A DNA stretch of 64,000 bases from positions 35,540,225 to 35,604,224 of the forward strand of contig CM068545.1 of the NCBI GenBank assembly GCA_035048495.1, written 5' to 3'. This DNA is from Euptelea pleiosperma. Taxonomy: Eukaryota > Streptophyta > Magnoliopsida > Ranunculales > Eupteleaceae. The position numbers and the translations under genes were made by a program. This document shows positions 46,785 through 58,293 of this stretch, in pieces; positions within the stretch are counted from its first letter, which is position 1, and every line of letters starts with the position of its first letter. The notes beneath the pieces were generated by a model that saw only the letters and a program-made list of their open reading frames with translations, was not told the origin of the DNA and did no database searches.

Positions 46785-47045
46785 TTCGTGGCGTCTATAG
46801 CGAAGAACACCTGACCGAACGAGGGGCGGCCAGGGACTGGACGGTTCTCAATTCTTGAGCAAGCTCCTCCACTGCTTGGTAAGGTAGGGTGCTATTCGAT
46901 GAAGAAAACACAAAAACTTTAGGAAAGTGGTTCAGGTAGCTCAGCTGGTTAGAGCAAAGGACTAAAAATCCTTATGTCAGTGGTTTGAATCCACTTCTAA
47001 ACAGGCGAAGGGTCCAAAGGACACGTAGCTGGGAGCGAGTTGAGT
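46785..47045 (+). other. Probable mitochondrial DNA insert inside the CACTA
   Basis: A G+C-rich block (GGGGCGGCCAGGGACTGGAC, AAGGTAGGGTGCTATTCG, GGGTCCAAAGGACACGTAGC) stands out from the AT-rich CACTA DNA on both sides. It encloses a tRNA gene that resembles plant mitochondrial tRNA-Phe. I infer a nuclear mitochondrial insert (NUMT). The edges are set by composition only. Confidence 0.55.
46930..47003 (+). tRNA. tRNA-Phe-like gene or relic, anticodon now AAA
   Basis: A full cloverleaf can be drawn: acceptor GTTCAGG with TCTAAAC and an A discriminator; D arm GCTC/GAGC; anticodon stem AAGGA/TCCTT with loop CTAAAAA; variable ATGTC; T arm AGTGG/CCACT with loop TTTGAAT. The acceptor has one C-A mismatch. 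The family form has GAA in the anticodon and TTCGAAT in the T loop; both have G-to-A or C-to-T changes here. The body matches my memory of plant mitochondrial tRNA-Phe. Inside a transposon and with these changes it is most likely a dead copy. Confidence 0.65.
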
Positions 47046-47689
47046 CAATCTAGTGTGCCCTATATGTGAACAACAATCAAGTTATTAGCAAGACATTCAA
47101 CAATTAAGTTATTAATTATCAAATCTAATGACAACAGAAAAGAGAATTACCTAATGTTTAAGTGAATAAATAAAGTCTTCACATCGAGGTATGTAGATAC
47201 CAATATATTGAAAAGAAAATCTAAAAATTGATCATCCAAAAACTGCCCATCCCTTATACATGAACTGCTGGATTGAGCACTGACCATGCTAATTTTATTA
47301 ACCAAATATCTTTTAATTAACATTTGGTGGTCGTGGCTGATAAATTAAAAATAAATAAACTTAATTTGAATGTATGTACCATCATCATATTCATAAAATT
47401 CAAATAGATAAAAGAAACTTCAAAGTATCTTACCATTGATATAATGTCAAGCACTGTGACGACACATCTTGTACTTCACAAACCAAAGATACATCGAGAA
47501 AGTCAATTTGAATCATCTCTGGTACGCCAAATACTTCCGACCCCATAGTAATACTAATGGATATAGAAGATGGGTCGTGTGCACGCAAATGATTATAAAA
47601 TTCAGAGATGAAAGTGAAATTGTCAACTTCACTTCGATCATGTACCTATAAACAAAATTATAATTATAATTAGTATATAAATATATTAA

Positions 47690-49408
47690 ATCAAGTAGAT
47701 TGTAAAAATTGACAGATGTTTACATGATGAGCGTCTGTGGACACCACCCATACTGTAGGCCATGCCACAATGCTGCCAACTGCATCTCCTACCGTAGTGA
47801 ACACATCACAAACTGGTATTGGGAGTTCAGCTTCTGGCACTATTGGTACTTTGATCGATACTCGTAAATTATCAAATCCCAATTAAGTAGAGTGCACCAT
47901 TTGGTCAAGTGCACTATTCAAAATGATCCCCTTAGCAACAATGTTGCGAGGGGTATGTAGTGCCAGCCTACATGGTTTTTCCTATAACAAAAAAGATAAA
48001 CTTAATTATAAGATAGTTAAAATGAAGGTTCACAAAATGTATATCAAATTAAGGTTCACAAAATGTACCTTTTCACCTCCCAAGGTTGGACGACATGAGG
48101 CTACCTTCTACATACCCGGGCTTGGACGGCTACATGAGGCTGCCTTCTCAGATCCCTGCGAAAGCATATGTTGTGTTGGCATGTGTTGTGATGACATGTG
48201 TTGCGATTGTGTTAGTTGTTTGATCTGTGCCTGCATCGCCTTTATCATCTGGGCCTGACTCTCTACTTGTGACATCAAATTTACTTGGTTCATTTCCAGA
48301 TGAGCCAAGTGCGCCTTATTCCCACGTTTAGGGATTTTGAAGTATTTTAAAGGAGTGATGAAATGCCCCATGCCCCTGACCCTATCGGGATGTTCCTGGG
48401 TCCCTAATGCCATTGTCAGTACATCATTACTTCCCTCAATTGATAGGGACCCCTCTTCAACTTGTTTTCTTAAATTATCCTGTAAAAATATATGTAAATA
48501 AAATTAATAATCTTGAGATATAACTTATTATATGTAATTCATGGGGCAAATATTATATGAGACAACTTACAATTATAACAGCCATTTCCCTGACGGCGTC
48601 GTCTACCTATTGTCCATCATTAGTCTGATGAGCCATTTTCCATAGCTCACTCCGATCCACCTCTTCAGAGTTACTTGATTGTTTCTATTATAAAATAAAC
48701 AATTTACATCAGTGATATTTGCAATAATTCTATATTTACAATAATTCTATAATTACAACTACTAACTTACCAACTCTTCAGCCAGATTGGCATAAGACTT
48801 TCTACCCAGGCGATGATTGTATTTATTCATTGCTCGCCTTTTCTTTTGGGCTTCACGATATGCCCTCCTCTCTTCTGATATTTTTACAGTTACAAAAGCT
48901 TCCCAATTTGCTTGGTCAATGTAGTCGAACTTAAGTGGCTTCAAATTAAGCAGCTCTGGCTCCGCCATATAAGGAACTATATGATTTGAATTCAACTTGG
49001 TCTTGAAATCCCTCCATCTTATACCAATGAGGGACAATGTGTGCCACTTGCTTCTTGGGTCTAGAACAAAATGCTCCTGCAAGTCAATTCAGAGTTAATA
49101 ACATCAGATGATGACAACAAAGATTTTGACAAGATAATTTCTAAGTAATTTTAATTTACCTGAACATATGTCCATAATTTTTCTTTCAATTTAGTTGGCA
49201 CATCTTTCCAAATTGCATGCCTAATGGAAACCATTTGCCACACAATGAGACCAGCATATGTGGACAAGGTTGCTCCAGCGTCTCCTATTGGTACCCCGTC
49301 TTCATTGTATTTCACAACTAACTTCTCACTCTGCTTTAACAATTGTTGTAGCTTTGTAGCACCTCGACTTTTCTTCTTTGCAGATGCATCACCTATGTGC
49401 GGCTCCAT
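47690..49408 (-). pseudogene. CACTA TNPA-like gene (Transposase_24/En-Spm type), degenerate
   Basis: The minus-strand exons, in order, are about 49,408-49,160 (AGLIVWQMVSIRHAIWKDVP), 49,079-48,771 (HFVLDPRSKWHTLSLIGIRW; RRAMNKYNHRLGRKSYANL), about 48,685-48,570, 48,482-48,075 (a Gln/Met-rich coiled coil, MSQVESQAQMIKAMQAQIKQ) and about 47,975-47,730 (a DUF8039-like end with VGSIVAWPTVWV). The NKYNHRLxRKxYAxLxEEL signature is typical of plant En/Spm-type proteins. In-frame stops occur in the third exon (after NDGQ) and in the coiled-coil and last exons, so the gene is dead. In related elements this protein binds the subterminal repeats. Confidence 0.8.
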
Positions 49409-49497
49409 ACTAGAAAATACCCAGAATAGTTAGTATAGTGATACATGAAATAACAAATATAAAATCAGTAGGTAGTGATATATGAAAAAGAAGCTAG

Positions 49498-49502
49498 GTA
49501 AT
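49498..49502. repeat. Target-site duplication of the Gypsy element (left)
   Basis: GTAAT lies directly before the left LTR and again directly after the right LTR at 61443-61447. It fixes both ends of the insertion. Confidence 0.9.
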
Positions 49503-50592
49503 TATGGGGGAAAAATATCCGATCTAACCCACACAATCTTCGAGGTCAGACGATTCAGATTTTGGTGATGATCGGACGACTCTGATGCTCCAGGATGAAA
49601 CTGCTTTCTCCTCTGCAAAGGATAGGATGATCTCCAGATGATATTTGGTTGTACCTGTTGACAAGGCTCCGACGCTCAAGTCAGCTTAGGAAATATAACA
49701 GGTTTCAGGAAAATAGTAAAAGGTTTCAGAGTTTAGGCTATCTGGATCTGGAGAGCAAGATCTTCTTCTCAGTCCTGAGGATCTCATATTTATACCCTTA
49801 GAACTGGCGTGACTCACCTTCCACTTGTCTAGTCATTATCAGTCAACGATGACTCAGATGGATTCTGTTATAAAACAGAATCTTATGGTTATATCTTGAC
49901 TTCCTTGATTCGATTATACCTGAAATAACTGAAGCGACACTGAGGTGGCATCTTTCGTGTCAGGTATTTGGATAAGGGGATGTCAAATTCGTGATAGTTC
50001 AACTAGCTGCCACGTGGCCAATATTCATTAGTCAAGAAATCGATTGTGTTCAGAATACTTACCTTGTACGTAAGAGATCCTGCCACGTAAGTCATTTGAC
50101 CTCATCTGGCTTTGCCGGGATGAGATTGAAATAGATCCCGTCAAGTAAGTCTGGTGACCTTGTCGGGATATATGCATCCAGCCAGTCATGTGACCTTGCC
50201 GGGATGAGATTTGTAATAGATCCTGTCAAGCCTGTTGACCTTGTCGGGATGAGATTGTAAAAGATCCCGTCAAGTCTATTGACCTTGTTGGGATGAGATT
50301 CAACAATAAATATGTCGGGCAAGATTGAATGCTTCCCGACATATTAAAGGCTAAGTCGTTAATGTATTCTGTTAGCATCACGTCCATGTGTCGATCATTC
50401 CATCTTGACACGTGGCATTTCCAATTAATGGAAATCGTGTGACACGATGGGCAGTTTATGGCTCCTGATGATGCCTCCGGCGTATTTACTCTCGCGTGTT
50501 GTCCATTAACACGCATCATCTTTTTATGACCGCACGTGCCAAACTAGTGACACGCATCAATATTTAACTTGCTGGAAAATACGGCACCCACA
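49503..50592 (-). repeat. 3' LTR of the Gypsy element
   Basis: It starts TATGGGGGAAAA and ends GGCACCCACA. The other LTR starts TGTGGGGG, so the first dinucleotide has changed from TG to TA here. Four imperfect direct repeats of GGGATGAGATT with GATCCCGTCAAG lie at about 50,095-50,310. The TATA-like parts lie on the minus strand. Confidence 0.92.
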
Positions 50593-50609
50593 TCGCCTCC
50601 CTTTTTGAG
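50593..50609 (-). promoter_or_regulatory. Polypurine tract
   Basis: On the minus strand CTCAAAAAGGGAGGCGA directly precedes the 3' LTR, the place and composition expected for the plus-strand primer of reverse transcription. Confidence 0.75.
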
Positions 50610-51118
50610 AAGATCGATAAGTTGCCGTCGTATCTTCTGAAAAAGATCCTGACCCTCCACATCTTACTCCAGTTTCCTGGCCGTTGGATCACTCAACAAT
50701 TATTCAACCGTTACCCTTCTCATTTAATACTGCGCCCATTGTTGCTGTATCCATGGGACGTGTCCGTACTAGCGTGCTGCCCAACGTACGGTCGTCGAAT
50801 GGAATGATTGACGGGTACAATACCCGAGGGAACAGGTAACCGAACCATCAAGTAATAACCTCTTTGAATTTTGGTGCCAGGGGCTTGATATTGCCAGATT
50901 GTCGGTTTGCTATAACCAGATTTTCGTCTATAAATAGCTCATTTCCCCTCATTCTTTCATTTCTACTCTTTGATCGGCGCTCTACAACAATTCAAGTTTT
51001 AAGCTCAGGCTGTTCTTCATTTCTGCCTTCTCTGCTTACTACCTCTGGTCTGTAACGGTATTCTTCTCTTATCTGTTATCCCCTTCTTCTACCTTCATCT
51101 TTCTCTCATCTATTTCAA

Positions 51119-53753
51119 ATGGCTAGGGGTAGAGTAGTTCTTGAAGATACCGAAGAAATGGTTCCCAGAGAACCAGTAGAGACTAATGTTGCTGTAGGGG
51201 AAGAAATATCCTCTGACTCGTTAGATCGGGCCATAGATACATATAGGGAGGAACCGATAGTTCCTCAAGAGATCACTAGGGTCCCCACTCATGGAAACGA
51301 CCCTTATATAGTAGGTTTGAGGAGGGAATTTGCCATTCCTTCTTCTGTCTTCATTAATCTTGGTTCTCGTCATGGGGAAAATACCAACCCTGGCGAAATA
51401 AGCATTACTCGACTTCAATTGAAGTTCAGGTTAACTCTCCCTCTGACTCCTTTAGTGAGGGAAGTGCTCTGGTTTTACGATCGGGCTCCCGGTCAGATGT
51501 ACGGAAATTTCTAGCGTCTGATGAATAGGATAGAGTATTTAAACTCTACAAATGAGTACCAGATCGGTCTCTCTGAGATCAATTATCTGTATATTCTGAG
51601 GAGATGCCCGAACTCCTTCGATACAGATTTATTCTGGTCTATAGCTGCTCGGAAGAAGGAACAGAAGATAGTTGAGAGCCTGCCTGACAGTCATAAGGGG
51701 TGGCACTCTGATCCTCTGCTGGTGACTGGATCTTGGGAGTTTGACGAACGTGTGGAGGGGAGCTCCAGCAGCCATAGGGTCCGTACAAGCTTTAACTTGT
51801 CGGGTAAGCTCCTCTTTATATCCCGTCAATCTCCTTTAGACCGACTTAATCAATCTACTGATCAGTCGCCTTTCTTCTCTGTTGTAGACTATGTCAGACG
51901 TCCTTAGAGATATCCTCAGGATATAGCAGACAGAGTCAAATATATTCTGAGGAAAATCCCCAAGGTAGTAAAGCAATGGTCCCTGGCGGGATTAATTGAT
52001 GATAACAGAAGGTCTCCAGCTTCTGGTCCCGTCATCCCGCGTGACCATTGGATAGTTGCTCCTGACTACTCGCGTAAGCGTCTAGCTCCCGAGATCACTG
52101 AGGGGGAGGTCACGCCTCGGGAAGAAACGGATCTAAGCCCCGAGGTCCCCTTAGTAAAGAGACCTTGTCAAACTCAGAGGGCGCCAGCCCATGTAGATCC
52201 TCCAACAAGTCGGGTCACGTCTGCTCCTTATCCTGTGGCCGAATTCTTCAGACATCCAGATGGTCGTCAAGAACCTCTGAATGATTTTGCCCGGGAACTT
52301 GTTCGGTTGGAAGAGACAGAGGTATCTTCTTCTATAGCTGATGTTTAGTTCATATTCTTCTGTGATCACCTAACTCGTTACCTCCTTTGCAGATGGAGGG
52401 TAGAATGGCCGAAATGCGGAAGGACACTTTCGCTGCCCCAGCCCTGGCGCCAAAGAAGAAAAGAAGATTGATCAAGGGATTAGCTCCTGAACTAGAGGCA
52501 TCGCTGATTCGGGATGGTATGGTAACTACTAAGGCCAATCTGGCTGGCAGTTCTCCATCGACTCAGCCTTCTGAGGCCCCAGATTCTCCTTCGGTAGCTG
52601 CCATACCTACTGCTTCTCCCTCGATTGCCATTACGCGGTCTCCTCTGGATTCCATCCTTCTCCAGGGCTTCAACAAATATCTACCCCTCCATCAACCTCT
52701 CACCCAACAGACGCTGTCGGGCCCAGTCATTCAATTGGTGAGCACATTCGTTCTCCTCCATTCCCGCCTGGTACAGTATTTGATTTAATTGATACATGGG
52801 TTACACTGAAAGAATTGTGGAACCAAGATAACCCCATTGCAGGTCTACGGGATTTTAATGGAGTGGAACCGTATATCATGAATGCTGGTTGCCTGCCAAA
52901 TGGGAAGCCCATCTCGGAGCAAAGCTCCATTGCTGATGCCAGAGTGGCTTCGACGTTAATCGAACGGATCTGTCTCCCACGGGACAGATTACGTTATATT
53001 GGCATGCCTTCCCCGAAGGTGCCTTGCGAAGTTCTCAGTCGCTCTCTTTTGGAGGTAATAATTTTCCCTTTGGACTGCTCTTTCTGATGAATTCTTTGAT
53101 TATAGTCTAACACTCTCCTTCTTTCTGTAGAGTATCCACGCTTATGTAGGTCTGAGGGATTATCTCGATGATCTCCTCCAAAATTATACTACCCTTGTCG
53201 AAAAATCAAGTGCGTCGAAGCTAAACTTCAACTGGCTGAGGAACAAATTCAAGCTGCCAATCTTTCTGCCGAAGTTTCGAAGACCAAGGCTGAAATGGAG
53301 AGAAAATTGGCCCTTGAAGCCCTTGCTTCAAAGAAGAAAGCTGAAGATAACTTGATCAAAGTCAAGGCAGAGTATGCAAAATTCAAGGAGAGAGCCAGCC
53401 GCCTGCAAGAAGATCTGGAGAAGATGACTGTTGAGAGAGATAAAACCAAACAAGCATCCGATGCCCTCCGACAAGAATCTTATGACAAGGGATACCGGGA
53501 AGGCTTCGCCAAATGTGAAGCTATAATGGAAGAAGAAGAAGGAGATGAAGATCCTGTTCAAGACATGGTTCAGCCTGAACCAAGTGTCGGGATGAATATT
53601 TCAAAAGAAGTATCCCGAGAACCATCTCCAACCATCCCGGTACCCGAAGTCGTTTCAGATTCTTGTCAAACAGACATGGCGACTCCAGGAGAGGATGTCA
53701 CAGTAAATCCTGTTATTCAGCCGGCTGGCGGGCAAGATGTGACACCTTCATGA
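51119..53753 (+). pseudogene. Antisense extra gene of the Tat element (Transposase_28-like plus coiled coil), broken
   Basis: It runs on the strand opposite to gag-pol. Probable exons: 51119-51803, 51888-52321, 52393-about 52,700 continuing to 53,055 after a frame change, and about 53,131-53,753; the joints are GT-AG. The first exon has the plant 'putative gypsy type transposon' domain (ISITRLQLKFRLTLPLTPLV, FYDRAPGQMYGNF). The last exon is a long charged coiled coil (KVKAEYAKFKERASRLQEDL) with an acidic end and a TGA at 53,751. Breaks: TAG at 51,512 where Trp is expected, TAG at about 51,905, and frame changes near 52,600 and 53,205. Such antisense ORFs are known in Tat elements; their role is unknown. 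It is not a host gene. Confidence 0.75.
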
Positions 53754-53965
53754 TTTTTGTAATCTGATCTGATCTAGGGATTTACAAATGTAAATGTCGT
53801 TTAAGGCCTTTCAATCTAATAGAATACTTTCTCTTTCATTGTATGAACTGAATCTTTATCAAAACTCGAAGTCAATGTGTTAAAATTCAATAATCTTAGT
53901 CAGGAATGTAGGTTTGTCGGGAATCAACCTGGGCTATCCCAGCTAGGACTTCATGGTCGACGAGA
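53754..53965. other. 3' end region of the antisense gene
   Basis: AT-rich sequence follows the TGA, with AATCTAATAGAATACTTTC as a possible 3'-end signal area. It leads into the 142-bp tandem array, so the antisense gene and pol converge on that array. Confidence 0.4.
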
Positions 53966-54706
53966 ATCTTATTAGGACTTTATAATCGACGAGAATCTCA
54001 TTAATTCTAGTCGCATGACTAAGAATATTTAGATCATCCCGGCCTTCCGGTTTGTATACTTGGATTCTTATCAAGGCATGAAGCCAAGATGTATAAGAAT
54101 CCAAGGCTCCCGGCTAGAACTTTATAATCGACGAGAATCTCATTAATTCTAGTCTCATGACTAAGAATATTCAGATCATCCCGGCCTTCCGGTTTGTATA
54201 CTTGGACTCTTATCAAGGCAAGAAGCCAAGATGTATAAGAATCCAAGGCTCCCGGCTAGGACTTTATAATCGACGAGAATCTCATTAATTCTAGTCGCAT
54301 GACTAAGAATATTCAGATCATCCCGGCCTTCCGGTTTGTATACTTGGACTCTTATCAATGCAAGAAGCCAAGATGTATAAGAATCCAAGGCTCCCGGCTA
54401 GGACTTTATAATCGACGAGAATCTCATTAATTCTAGTCGCACGACTAAGAATATTTAGATCATCCCGGCCTTCCGGTTTGTATACTTGGACTCTTATCAA
54501 GGCAAGAAGCCAAGATGTATAAGAATCCAAGGCTCCCGGCTAGGACTTTATAATCGACGGGAATCTCATTAATTCTAGTCGCACGACTAAGAATATTTAG
54601 ATCATCCCGGCCTTCCGGTTTGTGTACTTGGACTCTTATCAAGGCAAGAAGCCAAGATGTATAAGAATCCAAGGCTCCCGGCTAGGACTTTATAATCGAC
54701 GATAAT
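53966..54706. repeat. 142-bp tandem repeat between pol and the antisense gene
   Basis: About five head-to-tail units have an exact 142-bp period, seen from the repeated phrase ATCATCCCGGCCTTCCGGTT at about 54,034, 54,176, 54,318, 54,460 and 54,602. Units differ by only a few bases. As 142 is not a multiple of three, the array cannot code in one frame. Confidence 0.95.
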
Positions 54707-54769
54707 GCTTCTTGTATGAAAAATTTGGAGTCATCTCTATTGATAGAAGATGCGCATATTAAATGCGTT

Positions 54770-55063
54770 CTACGGCCTTTCGAATACATCTCCATCTTGA
54801 GTTTTCAAGTAATACACCCCATTCTGTCCAATCCTATCAATAAGGTAAGGACCTTCCCAATTGGCACCCAATTTGCCACTCCCGGGCTCTCTGGTATTGT
54901 CAAATACTTTCCTTAATACCAAATCTCCAACTTTGAAGGTCATGCATCTGACACGGCGATCATATGATCGTTTGATGGTTTGCTGATAATTGGCCAATCT
55001 TACAACTGCATGCTCACGCCGTTCTTCTAGCAAATCATTATCTCGAGCCAAAATCCCCTCATT
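54770..55063 (-). pseudogene. Integrase C-terminal segment, separated by a stop
   Basis: The minus-strand frame continues the integrase past the stop at 55,064. It reads RREHAVVRLANYQQTIKRSY, then FKVGDLVLRKV and GKLGANWEGPYLI, the typical Gypsy integrase tail (GPY/F module). It ends at about 54,770, just before the tandem array. Confidence 0.85.
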
Positions 55064-57478
55064 CTATCCAGTATTGATAGCTTGAGTGCGAGATGTCGGG
55101 ATAACAACTTCTGTGGAGATCACTGCTTCTGTCCCATAGGCCAGAGAAAATGGAGATTCCCCCGTAGTCCTTCTCGGGGTAGTTCGATATGCCCATAGTA
55201 CTCCCGATAATTCTTCTGTCCATTTACCCTTTGCCTTATCTAGCATCTTCTTCAAATTTTCAAGTATTGCCTGATTCGCTCTTTCAACTAGTCCATTACT
55301 CTGGGGATATCTCGGGGCGAATAACCATTTTTTTATATTCAAAGCCTGACACAGAGCTTTCACCTCGGCGGAATCAAACTGGATTCCATTGTCTGTGACA
55401 ATCTCCTCTGGAATTCCAAATCGGCAGATGATGTTCTCCCACAAGAATCTCTTAACATGTGAAGACTGCACCTGAACTAAAGGAACTACTTCAATCCACT
55501 TTGTGAAGTAATCTGTGGCTACCAGTAGGAACCTGACATTCCTTGGGGCTGTCGGGAATGGTCCCATTATGTCCAATCCCCATTTTGCAAACGGCCATGG
55601 ACTAAATACAGGATGTAACTCTTCGGCAGAAACTTTGATCAATGGAGAATATTTCTGGCATTTCTCACATTTCTTGACAAGCAACTTGGCATCTTTCTGC
55701 ATATAGGGCCAAAAATAACCTTGGCTGATGGCTTTATGTGCCAAAGTCCTCGCCCCCGAGTGATTTCCACATTCACCTGCGTGTATCTCAAGAAGAACTT
55801 GCTGAGATTCACTAGGAGTAAGGCATTTGAGAAGGGGGCCTGATGCTGATTTTTTGTACAAATCCTGGCCCACCATGGTATATCTTCTTCCAAGCCTCTG
55901 AATTCTTCTTGCGGCATCTCTCCCAGACGGGAGTTCTCCATTCTGTAAATATCTCTGAAAATCATCCATCCAACTTGGCTCATGAACAACCTCAATCGGG
56001 GCTAAGTATATCTCACTGGGTAAGTGAATACTCGGGAATTCTTGATAGTCCACGGGTATGGTTCTTGACTCTGTTTCTCCCAACATGGTAGACAAATAGG
56101 CCAAGGCATCAGCATGCCGATTCTCCATTCGAGGTAATTGATGAATCTCAAGGTTATCGAATCGTCCTGCCAATTGCTGAACGATATCTAAATAAGCTGC
56201 CATCCTCTCATCCCGGGCTAGATATGTCCCCACGTATTGACTGACTACCAACTGAGAATCAGTGTACACGGTAATATCCTTGATCCCGAGGTCTAGTGCT
56301 GTCTGGAACCCTGAAATCATTGCTTCATATTCCGCTTCGTTATCGGATGCCACGAATCCGAGTTTAACAGATTTTTCCAATCTAGTGTTCTCAGGTGTGA
56401 CCAGAACAACCCCTATACCCGATCCACTTTCGCTGGCCGATCCATCAGTAAACAACCTCCACCCCGTCTTAGGATTCAACATCTCTGGCATCTCGGGAAG
56501 TGGAAGAACTTCTCTGTCTTCGCCCCCAGTATCGGCCACATCTTGAACTGGGAAATCAGCCAAAAACCCGGCTAAGGCATGTCCTTTCTCGGACGTCCTT
56601 GGTGAGAACTGGATGTCATACTGAGCCAAATAGATAGCCCATTTAGCCATTCTTCCTGATAAATCGATCTTACCGAGTATAGATTTCAAAGGATGCTCTG
56701 TGTAGACTGTAATAGTTCTTCCTTCGAAATAGGATTTAAGACGCCTTGAAGCATAAATCAAAGCAAGAGCAGCTTTCTCGATTGTGGCATATCTTGTCTC
56801 TGCTTCAATAAGAGTTTTACTGGTAAAATATACTGGCCGTTCTTCTCGGTCGAGCTCGCGGAAGAGGACGGCGCTAATTGATTCATCAGTAGTAGCCAAA
56901 TAGAGACCTAGAGGTTCCCCTTGATCAGGTTTAAAAAGAATTGGAGGTTGTGAGAGATAATGTTTAAGCTTTTGAAAGGCTTCATCACACTCTTCTGTCC
57001 AATCAAACCTTCCATTCTTCTTCAAGAGCCTGAATAAAGGCCTGCATCTATCTGACGATCTTGCTATGAAGAGATTCAATGCTGCTATCCTCCTGACAAG
57101 CTTTTGGACTTTCTTCTTATTCTTCGGTGAAGGCATTTCTGTCAAGGCCCTGATCTGATCGGGATTAGCTTCAATTCCTCGCCTTGTAATGAGATAACCT
57201 AGAAATTTTCCAGAGGTAACTCCAAAGACGCATTTGGCAGGATTGAGCTTCATTTGATACTCTCGTAGATGGTCAAATGTTTTCCCGAGATCTCTTAGAT
57301 GAAGTTTCCGAGTCCGCGTTTTAACCATCATATCATCTATGTATACTTCCATTGTCACGCCAATCATGTCATGGAACATTCTATTGACGAGACGCTGATA
57401 AGTGGCTTCAGCATTTTTGAGGCCAAAAGGCATCACTTTGTAACAAAAGATGCCCCTATTAGTCATGAAGGCCGTCAT
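55064..57478 (-). pseudogene. Gypsy pol: RT, RNase H, second RNase H and integrase (804-codon open segment)
   Basis: Domains in order: RT palm from residue 1 (FCYKVMPFGLKNAEATYQRL; catalytic YIDD at 46-49), RT-associated RNase H (about 180-320), a second RNase H of the plant-type fold (LFTDGSASESGSGIG near 350; YTDSQLVV; HADALAYLS), zinc-binding H2C2 (HAGECGNHSG ... CEKCQKYSP, about 575-620) and the DDE integrase core (GLDIMGPFP, IVTDNGIQFDS, NGLVERANQAILENL). It has no start of its own, since RT motifs lie upstream in a broken stretch, and a stop at 55,064 cuts off the integrase tail. The two RNase H domains place it in the Tat lineage. All active-site residues I can check are present. Confidence 0.93.
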
Positions 57479-58293
57479 CTCCTAATCTAGCTCATATAGA
57501 GGAATCTGATTTTAACCCGAATATCCATCCATGAAAGATAAGATTTCGTATCCTGAAGTGCCATCAACAAGTTGATTAATTCTCGGCAAGGGATATGGAT
57601 CTTTAGGACATGCTTTATTCAAATGTGTGAAGTCTATGCAAACTCTGATCTTCCCATTCTTCTTCGAACAGCCACTATGTTGGCTAACCACTGAGCATTG
57701 TTAACTTCGCGGATGAATCCGACCTCCAAGAGCTTATCAATCTCCTCTTGGACTGCCTGCTGCTTCTCAGGAGCAATCCTTCGAGGTCTCTGCTTCACAG
57801 GTAAATGCTTACTATTTACCTGTAAATGATGACAAGAAATGTCGAGAGATATACCCGGCATATCGTTGAATGACCATGCGAAAACATCCATATAAGATTT
57901 CAGAAAATCAGTGTAGGATATCTTCTCTTCGATAGATAAACCGGCCCCAATAAAAGTGTACTTCAGATTTTCCTCACTACCGAGGTTGACCTAATCAGTT
58001 TCTTCCACCGTAGGAATGGTCCCTTGCTCAAATGTTACACTGCCAACTTCCCAGCTCGGCGCTGCCTCTTCTAGACTTGCCGGGATTTGCTTTGATTGCT
58101 ATTGACCAGCAACCGTAGATGAGGTTCCCTTTTCATGATGATTTTCCTGTACTGGGACATCCTTCGATCTAAGGGCCATGGCATAACATTTTGTTGAGAT
58201 AGCTTGATCTCCTTTAAGCTCCATAATCCCGTGATCAGTCGGAAATCGGAATAATTGATGATAAGTGGACGGTACTCCCTTTACCTCATGTAT
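57479..58293 (-). pseudogene. Broken protease-RT junction and RT N-terminal half
   Basis: The minus strand holds the start of RT (MDVFAWSFNDMPGISLD, EIDKLLEVGFIREVNNAQWL). A change of frame lies near 57,655 and two in-frame stops lie just before 57,478. Upstream there are further stops at 58,291 and in the linker. These breaks separate gag-protease from the rest of pol. I only describe them. Confidence 0.85.

Noticed and set aside
46930..47003. A functional nuclear tRNA-Phe gene
   Set aside because: Anticodon AAA, the T-loop change, the acceptor mismatch and the position inside a transposon all argue for a dead organelle-derived copy.
51119..53753. A host gene on the plus strand
   Set aside because: It lies wholly inside the LTR retrotransposon, has its transposon-type domain and carries several stops and frame changes.
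53966..54706. CRISPR-like array
   Set aside because: Units are 142 bp, directly adjacent and nearly identical over their whole length, with no spacers. This is a plant transposon tandem repeat.
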